35,685 nt of DNA from a bacterium (GTDB taxonomy: Bacteria; UBP14; UBA6098), in assembly GCA_003645085.1 (NCBI GenBank), contig QNEE01000003.1, positions 1 through 35,685 of the forward strand, read 5' to 3'. Both the position numbers and the translations under genes were made by a program. The number at the start of each line of letters is the position of its first letter. Position 1 is the first letter of the stretch. The notes beneath the pieces were generated by a model. That model was not told where the DNA came from. It was given only the letters and a program-made list of their open reading frames with translations, and did no database searches. This document shows, piece by piece, positions 15,153 through 23,298 of this stretch.

Positions 15153-16259
15153 CTATTCGACTAATAATAACCGTCTTGTCGAACGCCGACCGTCAGCAAA
15201 GAGCGTGAAAAGATACATCCCTGTCGGGAGTTTCCGGGCAAAATCGTCTCTGCCGTCCCATATTATATTATAATCACCACAGACTAACCGCTCGGGTTCG
15301 GCGTGCTTTACAACACGACCGCTCAGATTATAAATATTCCAGCTAACATACCGCTCGCGGCCCATAATTTCGAAAGGAACGGTAACGCGTGAATTAAACG
15401 GATTCGGTCTCGGCAGTCCTATCGAGAAAAATTCCGGATTAAAATCCCGCTTTTCTTCTATCCCGAAACCCGGATAACCACCCCCATAATATGTTTGCAC
15501 GATATACCAGTCATAACCGGAGAGGTTTATTGAATTCCATCGTATAGCTATCGCCAAATCGCTTAGAGGGAATCCGGGCAATATATTTAGCGGCCATTCA
15601 TCGGTTTCTAACAAAGAAGCGTCGGCAAAAGCCACAATATCAGGGTAAAGCATCGAACTTCCGAACGGAACGCCCTGAGCCAGCGCGAATGTCGTATCTT
15701 GATGGATAGAGTTCTCGTATAATGTCCAATAAGCCGGTATATCCGCGTCTGTAAACCTTTGTGAAGTCGTCTCGACACCGGTTGCAAATTCCAATACCGG
15801 GTTATCGTTTACCCCCACCCGGGGGTCTATATAGAGTAAAAAACCGACAGAATGCGAATCCGGGGAATCGTTATAAGCCAAAAACTCTATATCACAAAAG
15901 GCATCTAGAGACTCCTCGGGCATTAAATAGAATTTCTCCCAGATTCGAATCGGGTCGCGAATCCACTGGATTGACATAAAAAAATCCTCGACAACGCGCC
16001 CGGTATCCAGAAGAGTGAAGGAGGTGCCCAGACCGGGACGGTTAGAAAGGGTAACACCGTCTATATGCGCGATAAAATGTGCGCCGGTTACCTCTGTCGG
16101 GAATCCATCGATATAGGGAGTTCCGTCCGGTTTCCCGATACCAAAACGTCCTTCTACATCGTCCATAACTACTTTAACCCATCCGTTATCGATTTCGATA
16201 AGTTCGGCGGGAACAGTCAGCACAAGGAAAATCAATGTGATTATAACAATTCTAAACAC
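15153..16259 (-). CDS. Exported protein with FlgD-like/type IX C-terminal sorting domain
   Basis: 368 residues. MFRIVIITLIFLVLTVPAELIE is a signal peptide. The central ~250 residues are beta-rich, with a run such as YIDGFPTEVTGAHFIAHIDG, and match nothing I recognise; the Trp-rich WIRDPIRIWEKFYLMPEES suggests a carbohydrate-like or propeller fold. The last ~85 residues start GLPRPNPFNSRVTVPFEI and continue through WDGRDDFARKLPTGMYLF to RRLLLVE, the FlgD Ig-like sorting module used for secretion or surface attachment. The start is GTG with AAAGGA five bases upstream. It has its own promoter in the 64-nt gap after coaBC. Confidence 0.8.
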   Translation of the reverse strand: MFRIVIITLIFLVLTVPAELIEIDNGWVKVVMDDVEGRFGIGKPDGTPYIDGFPTEVTGAHFIAHIDGVTLSNRPGLGTSFTLLDTGRVVEDFFMSIQWIRDPIRIWEKFYLMPEESLDAFCDIEFLAYNDSPDSHSVGFLLYIDPRVGVNDNPVLEFATGVETTSQRFTDADIPAYWTLYENSIHQDTTFALAQGVPFGSSMLYPDIVAFADASLLETDEWPLNILPGFPLSDLAIAIRWNSINLSGYDWYIVQTYYGGGYPGFGIEEKRDFNPEFFSIGLPRPNPFNSRVTVPFEIMGRERYVSWNIYNLSGRVVKHAEPERLVCGDYNIIWDGRDDFARKLPTGMYLFTLFADGRRSTRRLLLVE

Positions 16260-16288
16260 CGTTATCCTTTAACCGGTTAAACAATGGT

Positions 16289-16316
16289 AAAATATAAAAC
16301 GTTTATTATGTGTCAA
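16289..16316 (-). promoter_or_regulatory. Probable promoter of the sorting-domain gene
   Basis: On the minus strand TTGACA (16311-16316), a 16-bp spacer and TATTTT (16289-16294). The 5' UTR would be about 20 nt and contains AAAGGA. Confidence 0.5.
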
Positions 16317-16323
16317 TCGGTTT

Positions 16324-17526
16324 TTACCCGTTTTTCAAGCGGAGGACTACTCTGTTAATGATTACGCGCGCGAGTTCGTTTTTCGAAACCAGAGGGATAT
16401 TCTCTTCTTCCTCGGCAGTAATTAGGACTCCCGAATTGGTCTCCGCGGCGAAACCCGTGCCCTTATCTTTCGGGTTATTGACGAAAATCATATCGAGGTT
16501 TTTTGCTGCCAGTTTTTTTCGCGCGTTTTCCACCTCGTTTTCTGTCTCGACAGCGAATCCAACCAACAGCTTATTCCCCTTATTTTGTCCCAGACTAAAA
16601 AGTATATCCTCTGTCGGTTTAAGCTCTATAGCCAGGGCTTCGCGTCCGGATTTCTTAAGCTTACCTTCGTGCTTATCGACAGTCCAATCCGCCACCGCTG
16701 CGGCCATAATTATTATATCCGCGTCCTCGAAATGAGTTTTAACTGCTTCGCTCATCTCCGCCGCTGAGGTAACCGGTATCGAATATACAGCATCGGGAGG
16801 CTCCAGTCCGGTTTGCCCGTATATAAGAATAACTTGTGCATCCATACTCGAAGCAACTTCGGCTAACGCGAACCCCATTTTTCCCGTGGATGGATTCGAC
16901 AGAAAACGGACGTCGTCGATATATTCTCGTGTAGGCCCGGCGGTTACGACTACTTTCTTTCCAGATAAAGGTCCCGGGATAGCAAGTATCTCCTCGATAG
17001 TCCGGTAGATTTCGTCTATTTCTGCCAACCTTCCTTCACCGCTATCGCCGCTGGCAAGTTCGCCCACTCCCGGCCCCACGAACCTCACACCATGCTTACG
17101 CAAAGCCTTGATATTAGCCTGAACGGAAGCATCGTTCCACATACGGTTGTTCATCGCCGGTGCGATAACCACCGGGACGTCCATTGCGAGATAACTCGTG
17201 GAAAGTAGGTCGTCGGCAATTCCAGACGCAGCTTTCCCGATAAAATTCGCTGTCGCCGGCGCAACGACAAACAGGTCAGCCCAATCGGAAAGGTTTATAT
17301 GACTCATCGGGCTTTCGCGTTTATCGGGAAACATCTCTACATAAACTGCGTTTCCGGTCAATGTTTCGAACAACGTCGGCCGAACCAGTTCTGTCGCATG
17401 CTCGGTCATAATCGCACGGACTTTTGCGCCGCTTTTGACGAGTATCCTTACGAGTTCGCAGGCCTTATATATTGCCACCGAAGCGGTAACGCCCAAAACT
17501 ACATGTTTGCCGGTTAACTTACTCAT
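16324..17526 (-). CDS. coaBC: Bifunctional phosphopantothenoylcysteine decarboxylase/phosphopantothenate-cysteine ligase
   Basis: 400 residues from the ATG at 17526; the listed start 18 codons earlier lies inside the upstream regulator gene, and the family begins at KHVVLGVTASVAIYKA. The CoaC half (~1-175) has the flavin-binding GVTASVAIYKACELVR and APAMNNRMW. The clamp reads ELASGDSGEGRL where E. coli Dfp has an ACGD motif with an essential Cys. The CoaB half has VVVTAGPTREYIDDVRFLSNPSTGKMG and NNPKDKGTGFAAETN. It adds cysteine to phosphopantothenate and decarboxylates the product on the way to coenzyme A. It lies 2 nt after the DtxR-type regulator and is probably co-transcribed. Confidence 0.92.
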   Translation of the reverse strand: MSKLTGKHVVLGVTASVAIYKACELVRILVKSGAKVRAIMTEHATELVRPTLFETLTGNAVYVEMFPDKRESPMSHINLSDWADLFVVAPATANFIGKAASGIADDLLSTSYLAMDVPVVIAPAMNNRMWNDASVQANIKALRKHGVRFVGPGVGELASGDSGEGRLAEIDEIYRTIEEILAIPGPLSGKKVVVTAGPTREYIDDVRFLSNPSTGKMGFALAEVASSMDAQVILIYGQTGLEPPDAVYSIPVTSAAEMSEAVKTHFEDADIIIMAAAVADWTVDKHEGKLKKSGREALAIELKPTEDILFSLGQNKGNKLLVGFAVETENEVENARKKLAAKNLDMIFVNNPKDKGTGFAAETNSGVLITAEEEENIPLVSKNELARVIINRVVLRLKNG

Positions 17527-17528
17527 TT

Positions 17529-18032
17529 TTATACATCTTTCCGGTCTTCGAAATCCTCCAGCTCGCGTAGTTTCTGGCATCGAATACAGGCATCGGGCAA
17601 AATACCGTCCTTAAGATAACGATGGAACATCCGCAGCCATTCTGGTTTTTTATTCTCGGCATCGACGAAATGCACGAAGGCGGCGAACCTCGCGGTCGTT
17701 TCAGGGCCTATAGCATGCTCGAGGAGGCAGGCTTCTTTGTCCGCTATTCCGGACGGCACGCCGAGTATATCGCATAAGAACTCGTTAAAAAGGCCGTGTC
17801 GTAAAGCTATGGTTTTCGCTATTTCCCGCCCTTTTTCTGTAAGTCTAACATCGCCGTATGGTTCATGGGTAACCAATCCGATTTCCGTAAGTTTGCCGAC
17901 AATCTGCGTTACGGATGGACGCGAAACACCCATCAACCGCGCGATATCGCTAATCCGCGCACGTCTGCCGCCATCGAGCAAGTTCCCGATGATTTCGAGA
18001 TAATCCTCGAGGTTTGTTGACAGGCGATTCAT
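17529..18032 (-). CDS. DtxR/MntR-family metal-dependent transcriptional regulator
   Basis: 167 residues from the ATG at 18032. The listed start at 18050 falls inside the promoter, whose predicted transcription start coincides with this ATG. The N-terminal winged helix (RISDIARLMGVSRPSVTQIVGKLTEIGLV) is followed by the dimerisation and metal domain (ALRHGLFNEFLCDILGV; EACLLEHAIGPET). The metal ligands look mixed: LEDYLE resembles the MntR Asp/Glu pair, while the C-x-x-E-H order resembles DtxR. The C-terminal tail has CIRCQKL. It is likely an Mn(II)- or Fe(II)-sensing repressor. No transporter gene is adjacent; coaBC follows in the same transcript. Confidence 0.85.
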   Translation of the reverse strand: MNRLSTNLEDYLEIIGNLLDGGRRARISDIARLMGVSRPSVTQIVGKLTEIGLVTHEPYGDVRLTEKGREIAKTIALRHGLFNEFLCDILGVPSGIADKEACLLEHAIGPETTARFAAFVHFVDAENKKPEWLRMFHRYLKDGILPDACIRCQKLRELEDFEDRKDV

Positions 18033-18039
18033 AGGTATT

Positions 18040-18068
18040 AATTTAAGCATTTAACGCCACGATGTCAA
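18040..18068 (-). promoter_or_regulatory. Promoter of the DtxR-type regulator-coaBC operon
   Basis: On the minus strand TTGACA (18063-18068), a 17-bp spacer and TAAATT (18040-18045). Only 7 nt separate the -10 box from the ATG at 18032, so the transcript is probably leaderless. Confidence 0.65.
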
Positions 18069-18228
18069 ATAGATTGAGAATTTTCTCGCGGAAATTTGGG
18101 GATTGCGAGTTCACTGATTAGCACAGATTAAAGCCGTTACCGCACCATTATCTATTACCTCTTGCAAACCGAAATCTGGTTAATTATCTTTATCTATGAA
18201 TAAATCCTGCAAAATAGACGAATTATAT

Positions 18229-18342
18229 GTCATTGCGAGAACGTAGCGATAAAGCAACCTCGATAAATTAACCAGACAATAAGATTAAGTTGTCGCGCTA
18301 CAACCGATTGGGGTTTATCCAAAGACCCTTCCGGACAATGAC
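18229..18342. repeat. Palindromic intergenic repeat, GTCATTGCGAG family, copy 2
   Basis: It starts GTCATTG (18229-18235) and ends CAATGAC (18336-18342). Inner arms AGCGATAAAGCAAC and GTTGTCGCGCT pair imperfectly. ACCAGACAATAA in the middle is shared with copy 1 at 9225. It sits in the 342-nt gap between divergent transcripts; a short CCCGA/TCGGG hairpin follows at 18350-18363. No gene is seen in the gap. Confidence 0.65.
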
Positions 18343-18392
18343 AGGAAACCCCGATTTTTCGGGATACGCTATCTCCGAATGAAAGGAGTATT

Positions 18393-18944
18393 ATGAATAG
18401 GACTGAAGCATTAGAACTAGTCAAATCGAACGTTAGTAAAGAAAACCTGATAAAACATATGCTTGCCACCGAGGCCGCGATGAAGGCTCTCGCAGAACGT
18501 CTCGGAGGCGACGTCGAAAAATGGGGCATGGCCGGGCTGTTGCACGACTTAGATTACGACCAAACCGAGCACGATTTCCCGAAGCATGGCCTTCTATCGG
18601 CCGAAATACTCGAAAGAAAAGGGGTCGACACGGAGATAGTCCGCGCTGTAAAAGCCCATCCGGCGCACGAGGGTTTTCTACCGGAGTCGCCTATGGATTG
18701 GGCTCTCTATTCGGTAGACAGCCTTACCGGCCTGATTATCGCCGCGGCATTAATGCACCCGGAGAAAAAACTGAAAGCCATTAATACCGACTTCGTTATG
18801 CGACGTTTCAAGGAAAAAAGGTTCGCGGCAGGCGCAAATCGCGACCAGATAAAGAAATGCTCCAAACTCGGCCTCGAATTAGAGGAATTCGTCGCCATAA
18901 CCCTCGAGGCGATGCAGTCCATTAGCGAATCCCTGGGATTATAA
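18393..18944 (+). CDS. HD-domain (HDIG-type) phosphohydrolase-like protein
   Basis: 183 residues, cytosolic. The HD metal-binding motif is AGLLHDLDYD at residues ~47-56, with a preceding His22 in LIKHMLATE, a later AHPAHEG and an Asp in YSVDSLTGLI. This is the arrangement of small stand-alone HD hydrolases, which remove phosphate from nucleotides or similar compounds. The substrate cannot be told. GAAAGGAGTATT is a strong ribosome binding site for the ATG. The gene is followed after 2 nt by the MFS transporter, so the pair is an operon. It could instead be a degraded regulatory HD domain, but the His-Asp pair is intact. Confidence 0.85.
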   Translation: MNRTEALELVKSNVSKENLIKHMLATEAAMKALAERLGGDVEKWGMAGLLHDLDYDQTEHDFPKHGLLSAEILERKGVDTEIVRAVKAHPAHEGFLPESPMDWALYSVDSLTGLIIAAALMHPEKKLKAINTDFVMRRFKEKRFAAGANRDQIKKCSKLGLELEEFVAITLEAMQSISESLGL

Positions 18945-18946
18945 AC

Positions 18947-20215
18947 ATGAACGAAAACGGGGAAACTAAACACGCCGGCCGTATTTTGGCCTGGGGAATG
19001 TATGACTTCGCGAATACGATATATTCTATGAACGTCGTTTCTATCTATTTCCCCCTGTTGGTCGTTCTCAATCTGGGCTATCCCGACATATATGCCGGCG
19101 GCGCGAATAGTCTTTCTATGCTGATAGTTGCGCTTTCCGCACCGTTTCTCGGCCAATTGACAGATTCTACCGGCCGGAGAATGCCTTCGTTAATAGCCGC
19201 TACTATTATATGTTGCCTTTTTACGGCGGGAATCGGTTTCGCCGCCGGAGGGAAACTCCCCATATTAAGCGTGCTCGCTTTTTTTGTGGTCGCCAATGTC
19301 GGTTTTCAACTCGGTCTCGTATTCTATAACTCCCTCCTCCCTATTGTCGCCCCGAAAGGCCTTATTGGCCGAGTAAGCGGGATAGGTGTCGGACTCGGTT
19401 ATCTAGGCGCGATTGCCGGAATGATACTCGTTATGCCATTCAACGAGGGCGCGATATTCGGAATCGATATCCCGTGGGTTCACGCCGGAGGCCGTTCTGC
19501 GACGTTTTTGCCTACCGCGACGCTCTTTCTGCTGTTTTCGCTCCCCACTTTTATTGTCATCCGTGAGAGGAAACCCGCAACCCGAATCGAGCCTCGAGGC
19601 AGGCCGCTGCAAAGGATTATCGAAACCCTACGCGACTCGAAGAAATACCCCGGCATAAGGAGATTCCTTGTTGGCAAATTTCTATTTCAGGAAGGTATCG
19701 AAACGGCGATTATTTTTATGGCGGTATATTCGGAAAAGGCTATGGGAATGCCCGATTCCGCGAAAATACCGTTTTTTATTGTAGCGACTTTAGGTGCCGC
19801 TATCGGGTCGAACGTTTTCGGGCACCTCGTAGACAGGATAGGTCCCGGAAAAACGTTGAATATCGTCCTTGTCGGCTGGATTATTGCTCTTTTATTATTG
19901 CTCCCTATAACCGGTAGATTGCCGTTTTTCGGATTGGGAATCGTAATAGGTGCGCTTCTCGGCGGCGTTTGGACTGCCTCGAGGCCGCTCCTGCTGGAGC
20001 TTTCGCCTATCGAGGCTGTCGGCAGGTATTTTGGGCTTTATTCTCTATCCGGTAAGGCCGCCGCGATAACCGGGCCTTTAATATGGGGCGCGATAGTATG
20101 GGTTTTGAAGCCGTTGGGTGATTTTATAGCATACCGAAGCGCCGTAATCGTTTTGATAATCCTAATAGGTGCTGGTTGGCTCGTCATCAGGCCGCTATGG
20201 TCGGGAACAAAATAA
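18947..20215 (+). CDS. UMF1-family (Atg22-like) MFS transporter
   Basis: 422 residues with ~12 membrane segments. The N-terminal AWGMYDFANTIYSMNVVSIYFP is the UMF1/Atg22 hallmark. Further landmarks are LGQLTDSTGRRMP after TM2-3, FYNSLLPIVAP, IGRVSGIGVGLGYLGAI and a charged loop around residues 200-230. Relatives are inner-membrane exporters; the vacuolar yeast member releases amino acids, but the bacterial substrate is usually unknown. The start follows the HD-protein stop by 2 nt. No plus-strand terminator with a T-run is found; the hairpin at 20217 suits the opposite strand. Confidence 0.88.
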   Translation: MNENGETKHAGRILAWGMYDFANTIYSMNVVSIYFPLLVVLNLGYPDIYAGGANSLSMLIVALSAPFLGQLTDSTGRRMPSLIAATIICCLFTAGIGFAAGGKLPILSVLAFFVVANVGFQLGLVFYNSLLPIVAPKGLIGRVSGIGVGLGYLGAIAGMILVMPFNEGAIFGIDIPWVHAGGRSATFLPTATLFLLFSLPTFIVIRERKPATRIEPRGRPLQRIIETLRDSKKYPGIRRFLVGKFLFQEGIETAIIFMAVYSEKAMGMPDSAKIPFFIVATLGAAIGSNVFGHLVDRIGPGKTLNIVLVGWIIALLLLLPITGRLPFFGLGIVIGALLGGVWTASRPLLLELSPIEAVGRYFGLYSLSGKAAAITGPLIWGAIVWVLKPLGDFIAYRSAVIVLIILIGAGWLVIRPLWSGTK

Positions 20216-20216
20216 A

Positions 20217-20247
20217 AACAGGCGCCGTTATATCAAAAGCGCCTGTT
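20217..20247 (-). terminator. Terminator of the small sorting-domain gene
   Basis: The 9-bp stem AACAGGCGC / GCGCCTGTT has a 13-nt loop. On the minus strand it is followed by TTTTTATT, so it terminates the gene ending at 20290; it may also weakly slow the transporter transcript. Confidence 0.75.
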
Positions 20248-20289
20248 CCCCTCCATCCTGCATTACACAGGTATCATTCGTTCGATGAA

Positions 20290-20814
20290 CTACTTGATAA
20301 GGACCATTTTGCCGTTAAAGCTCTTATTTCCAAACGTTATCCTGTAGAGATATGTCCCGCTGGGGAGGTTTCCGGACTCGAAATCGAGAACGTGTTTACC
20401 GGGGACGACATCTTTGTTTTCGCCGTAGACCATTCTTCCGCAAACATCATAAAAACGGGCTTTAAGCAGGCCGTTCTGCGGGATTTCTATGGAAAATCGA
20501 GTTATAGAGTTAAACGGATTCGGCGAGGGCAGGCCTACGCTGAACTCTCGGGGAACCTTGGCGTTGTCGTCCGGCTGCTCTTCGATAGCCACAATCGCGC
20601 CCATTATCGAACCGAGAAATCCCGCGCAATTGTCGTAGGCCCCGCCGGAACTCATACAGATTACCGCCTGTCCGATAGACGCCACATTGTCGTATGCACC
20701 TCCAGAGGTTCTCCCCCCTCCGTTGTCCTGCACATTATTTTTCTCCTCTACGGTGGCAAATAGGCACGATGCTGAAATTAAAACTAACATCATTATAAAA
20801 ACCAGAGCCTTCAT
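20290..20814 (-). CDS. Small exported protein with FlgD-like/type IX C-terminal sorting domain
   Basis: 174 residues. MKALVFIMMLVLISASCLFA is a signal peptide; the Cys near its end could also serve as a weak lipobox. Residues ~30-70 contain GGAYDN twice and IGQAVI ... CAGFL, the same module as in the exported protein at 1706. The C-terminal half starts GLPSPNPFNSITRFSIEI and ends GTYLYRITFGNKSFNGKMVLIK, a complete FlgD-like sorting domain. Little passenger is left between the two modules, so it may be a minimal anchor or structural subunit. AGGAGG lies upstream of the ATG. It is a single gene with its own terminator. Confidence 0.8.
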   Translation of the reverse strand: MKALVFIMMLVLISASCLFATVEEKNNVQDNGGGRTSGGAYDNVASIGQAVICMSSGGAYDNCAGFLGSIMGAIVAIEEQPDDNAKVPREFSVGLPSPNPFNSITRFSIEIPQNGLLKARFYDVCGRMVYGENKDVVPGKHVLDFESGNLPSGTYLYRITFGNKSFNGKMVLIK

Positions 20815-20982
20815 ATCGGCCTCCTATCGGTTCAGACTATTTTTTCACGCATAAAATATAATTATTCGATATGTTTATACAAGGACTTTTTATAACCGCA
20901 AATATCGACGTAAAATTGGGTCTTTTTTACTTTAGTGGGTCCTTCTGCCGTAGTATCCCGCAAGAATCCCTATTTATATGTA

Positions 20983-22998
20983 TCAATTACCTGGGTGAAG
21001 TTCCATAAGAAGGCTGTTGTTGCCGACAATCCAACCGTAATTCGAACCCATCAGGAATATATCGTTCAGGGTTTCTTCGGTGAATCCTTCGCTCTGGCGA
21101 TACCAGCTCTCGCCGCCATCGACGGTGTGCAATACATATCCGAATTTGCCGACTACCCAACCGACCTCGCTATTCTGGAAAGCAACAGATTTGAAAACGG
21201 ATTCGCAATAGGCTGGCATATCGAGCTGGGTCCAGTCCGCGCCGCCATCGGTCGTTTTAAGTATCGTGCCCATACTTCCGCAAGCGTAACCCGTATTGGA
21301 ATCGACCATATCTATATCCATTAAAGATTGTTCGGTTCCGCTCGGTAGGACATCCCACGTCGTCCCGCCATTAGTCGTCTTAAGAATAGTCCCGTGCTGA
21401 CCGACCACAAATGCTTTTCCAGTGTCGAAAACATCGAGGCCGAACAACTCCGCCGAGACACCCGCTTCTTGAGGCGACCAGGTTAATCCACCGTCCTCGG
21501 TTCGCAGGATAAGTCCTTCGTTGCCTATCGCCCAGCCGGTATTCTCATCTGCTAACTCGACTTTATTGAGTCTATATCCGTCGAGGCTATCGACCGCTGT
21601 CCAAAGTTCCCCACCGTTTTCAGTGTAAAGGATAGTCGCGAAAGTATCGACGGGGAGTTGAACGGAGAAACCGACTACCCAGCCTAGATTTTCATCTGCG
21701 AAATAAACGTCCTGGAACGTTTTATCCGTGTTAGCATCCTGATGAATCCACATCGCGCCGCCATCGGTAGTATGCGCGATACGGCCGGATTTACCTACCA
21801 CCCAACCCTCGCTCGAACTTACGAAATGAACCCCATACAGCGAAATACCGAGACCGTAACTTCGGAAACTCCAGGTTTCTCCTCCGTCGTGAGTAACTTT
21901 GATAGCTCCCGTCCCACGCGAAACATCGTCGCCGACAACCCACCCTTCGGTTTCATCGAAGAAACCGATATCTGTTATATCCCCGGTTATATCGACATCG
22001 ACAAGGCTCCATACGCTGCCCCCGTCGGTAGTCTTCGCTACTGTGCCCCCCGTCCCGATAGCCCATCCTATAGTGGCATCGGTAAACTCTATTTCCATTA
22101 AATCGCGTCCCGAACCGACATTAGCGAGACTCGCGGTAGATATCGAGGACTCTGCCACCGAAATAGTATATACGTAGCCTCCGTCACCAACCATAATCCC
22201 GTTCGTTTCGTCGAAGAAATACATATCGGCGAAATGCCCGACAAAAGGATACATTTCCCAGCTACCGCTATCTCCCCCATCCATCGAGCGGAAGAATAAT
22301 AGTGTATCGCCGCTGCCGACGGTGTCGCCAAGCAGGTAAATCAGGTCCTCGGTCGGGGCGTATCCGCCGTAGAATGTAATCTGGTCCTGAGTAACATAGA
22401 GAGTCGTATCATAGAACCAGGTAGTTACTCCGGAATCTACAACCGCGAGGGAATCGAAAAACTCACCGATGTAAAGGTCGATATATTCCCACGAATCGCC
22501 GCCGTTTTCGGAGCGAAGAAGAACCCCTTCGTTGCCGCAAATAAATAGAGGATTATCCTCTCCGGTCGCAGGGTATATTATGTCGTATAAATCCCCATCT
22601 CTGACGCCTGCTGGAAAAACATCCGACCAGTTTTCGCCGTTATCGGAAGATATATAAAGCATACCGCGTTCGCCGACCATAATACCCTTGCTAGAGGTAA
22701 AATAGAAATCGGTCGCTTTACGGCCTGTCTCGGGATTAAGGGTTTTGGTAACCCAGCCATGGCCGTCGTCCTCTGTGATGTATAGATGTTCGTTGTCTGC
22801 GCCGACAATCGCTTTTTCGTGTGCGAGAGGCCAAACCGCGCCGGGGTTTTCCAGTTCTTCGGTAGTAACGACGCTCCAATAACTGCCGTCCTGTAAAGCC
22901 TCCTCTTCTTCCTCTTTCGAACAACCGGAGAAAACGAACAACGAAGCCATAATTAATGTAAATAGTGCGACAGATTTAGTTCCGAGAATGCGACGCAT
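20983..22998 (-). CDS. Lipoprotein with Ycf48/BNR-type beta-propeller repeats
   Basis: 671 residues. The lipobox FSGC follows a hydrophobic stretch (MASLFVFSGC), so the mature protein is a lipoprotein starting at Cys25 with an acidic EEEEE run after it. The rest consists of about eleven ~45-residue repeats centred on TTDGGxxW (KTTDGGSVW, HTTDGGAMW, KTTNGGTTW, KTTDGGADW) with GWxVG strands between them. This is the pattern of Ycf48-like/BNR propellers, here probably two propellers. Such proteins commonly act as assembly or binding scaffolds; the name photosystem II assembly factor is inherited from cyanobacteria and does not imply photosynthesis. AAGGAGG precedes the ATG. There is no sorting domain. 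Confidence 0.85.
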   Translation of the reverse strand: MRRILGTKSVALFTLIMASLFVFSGCSKEEEEEALQDGSYWSVVTTEELENPGAVWPLAHEKAIVGADNEHLYITEDDGHGWVTKTLNPETGRKATDFYFTSSKGIMVGERGMLYISSDNGENWSDVFPAGVRDGDLYDIIYPATGEDNPLFICGNEGVLLRSENGGDSWEYIDLYIGEFFDSLAVVDSGVTTWFYDTTLYVTQDQITFYGGYAPTEDLIYLLGDTVGSGDTLLFFRSMDGGDSGSWEMYPFVGHFADMYFFDETNGIMVGDGGYVYTISVAESSISTASLANVGSGRDLMEIEFTDATIGWAIGTGGTVAKTTDGGSVWSLVDVDITGDITDIGFFDETEGWVVGDDVSRGTGAIKVTHDGGETWSFRSYGLGISLYGVHFVSSSEGWVVGKSGRIAHTTDGGAMWIHQDANTDKTFQDVYFADENLGWVVGFSVQLPVDTFATILYTENGGELWTAVDSLDGYRLNKVELADENTGWAIGNEGLILRTEDGGLTWSPQEAGVSAELFGLDVFDTGKAFVVGQHGTILKTTNGGTTWDVLPSGTEQSLMDIDMVDSNTGYACGSMGTILKTTDGGADWTQLDMPAYCESVFKSVAFQNSEVGWVVGKFGYVLHTVDGGESWYRQSEGFTEETLNDIFLMGSNYGWIVGNNSLLMELHPGN

Positions 22999-23048
22999 CG
23001 CGCCTCCTTATAAGTATTAAACGCTGTAGTTTTATAATAAATCTAATG

Positions 23049-23077
23049 AATATAAATCTGTTATATATTCGAGTCAA
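23049..23077 (-). promoter_or_regulatory. Promoter of the Ycf48-type lipoprotein gene
   Basis: On the minus strand TTGACT (23072-23077), a 17-bp spacer and TATATT (23049-23054). This predicts a leader of about 43 nt before the ATG at 22998, with AAGGAGG. Confidence 0.65.
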
Positions 23078-23136
23078 CCTTTTTTTCGTGATAATGAAGT
23101 TTAGATTAAATTCTGAAAACGGTCAAACCTTCTTTT

Positions 23137-23298
23137 ATGAACGGAGCCGCACGCGTTTTCGATTTGGGTTGCGGTTTGCCAAACTACAATCAATCGGAAA
23201 GCGGCGAGGAAGCCGATTACAAAGCTATCCTGAACGATTGGTTGATGGTAGGAAGAGATATTAAAAGCGCTACAAATCGATTCGCCGATGAGCAATAG
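23137..23298 (+). CDS. Candidate 53-codon ORF overlapping the DUF2335 gene
   Basis: This ORF is too short for the supplied track. It starts ATG at 23137 (MNGAARVFDLG) and ends TAG at 23298, overlapping the first codons of the DUF2335 gene by 11 nt in another frame. Its C-terminal half reads ILNDWLMVGRDIKSATNRF, a charged amphipathic helix, which looks like a real protein. The overlap suggests translational coupling: neither ORF has a clear Shine-Dalgarno, and the DUF2335 start would then be reached by termination-reinitiation. No membrane segment is predicted. Function unknown; it would pair with the DUF2335 protein in a two-gene cassette. Confidence 0.45.
   Translation: MNGAARVFDLGCGLPNYNQSESGEEADYKAILNDWLMVGRDIKSATNRFADEQ

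Noticed and set aside
20881-20943. AAGGAC ... GTCCTT inverted repeat
   Set aside because: The arms are 6 bp with a loop of about 50 nt, which is expected by chance.
20983-22998. Photosystem II assembly factor reading of the Ycf48-like protein
   Set aside because: The repeats are Ycf48/BNR-like, but the protein is a large lipoprotein and nothing in the window suggests photosynthesis, so only the fold is claimed.
23046-23264. 72-aa ORF on the + strand upstream of the DUF2335 gene
   Set aside because: It starts within the opposite-strand promoter and its Arg-rich tail is the shifted frame of the better candidate at 23137-23298.
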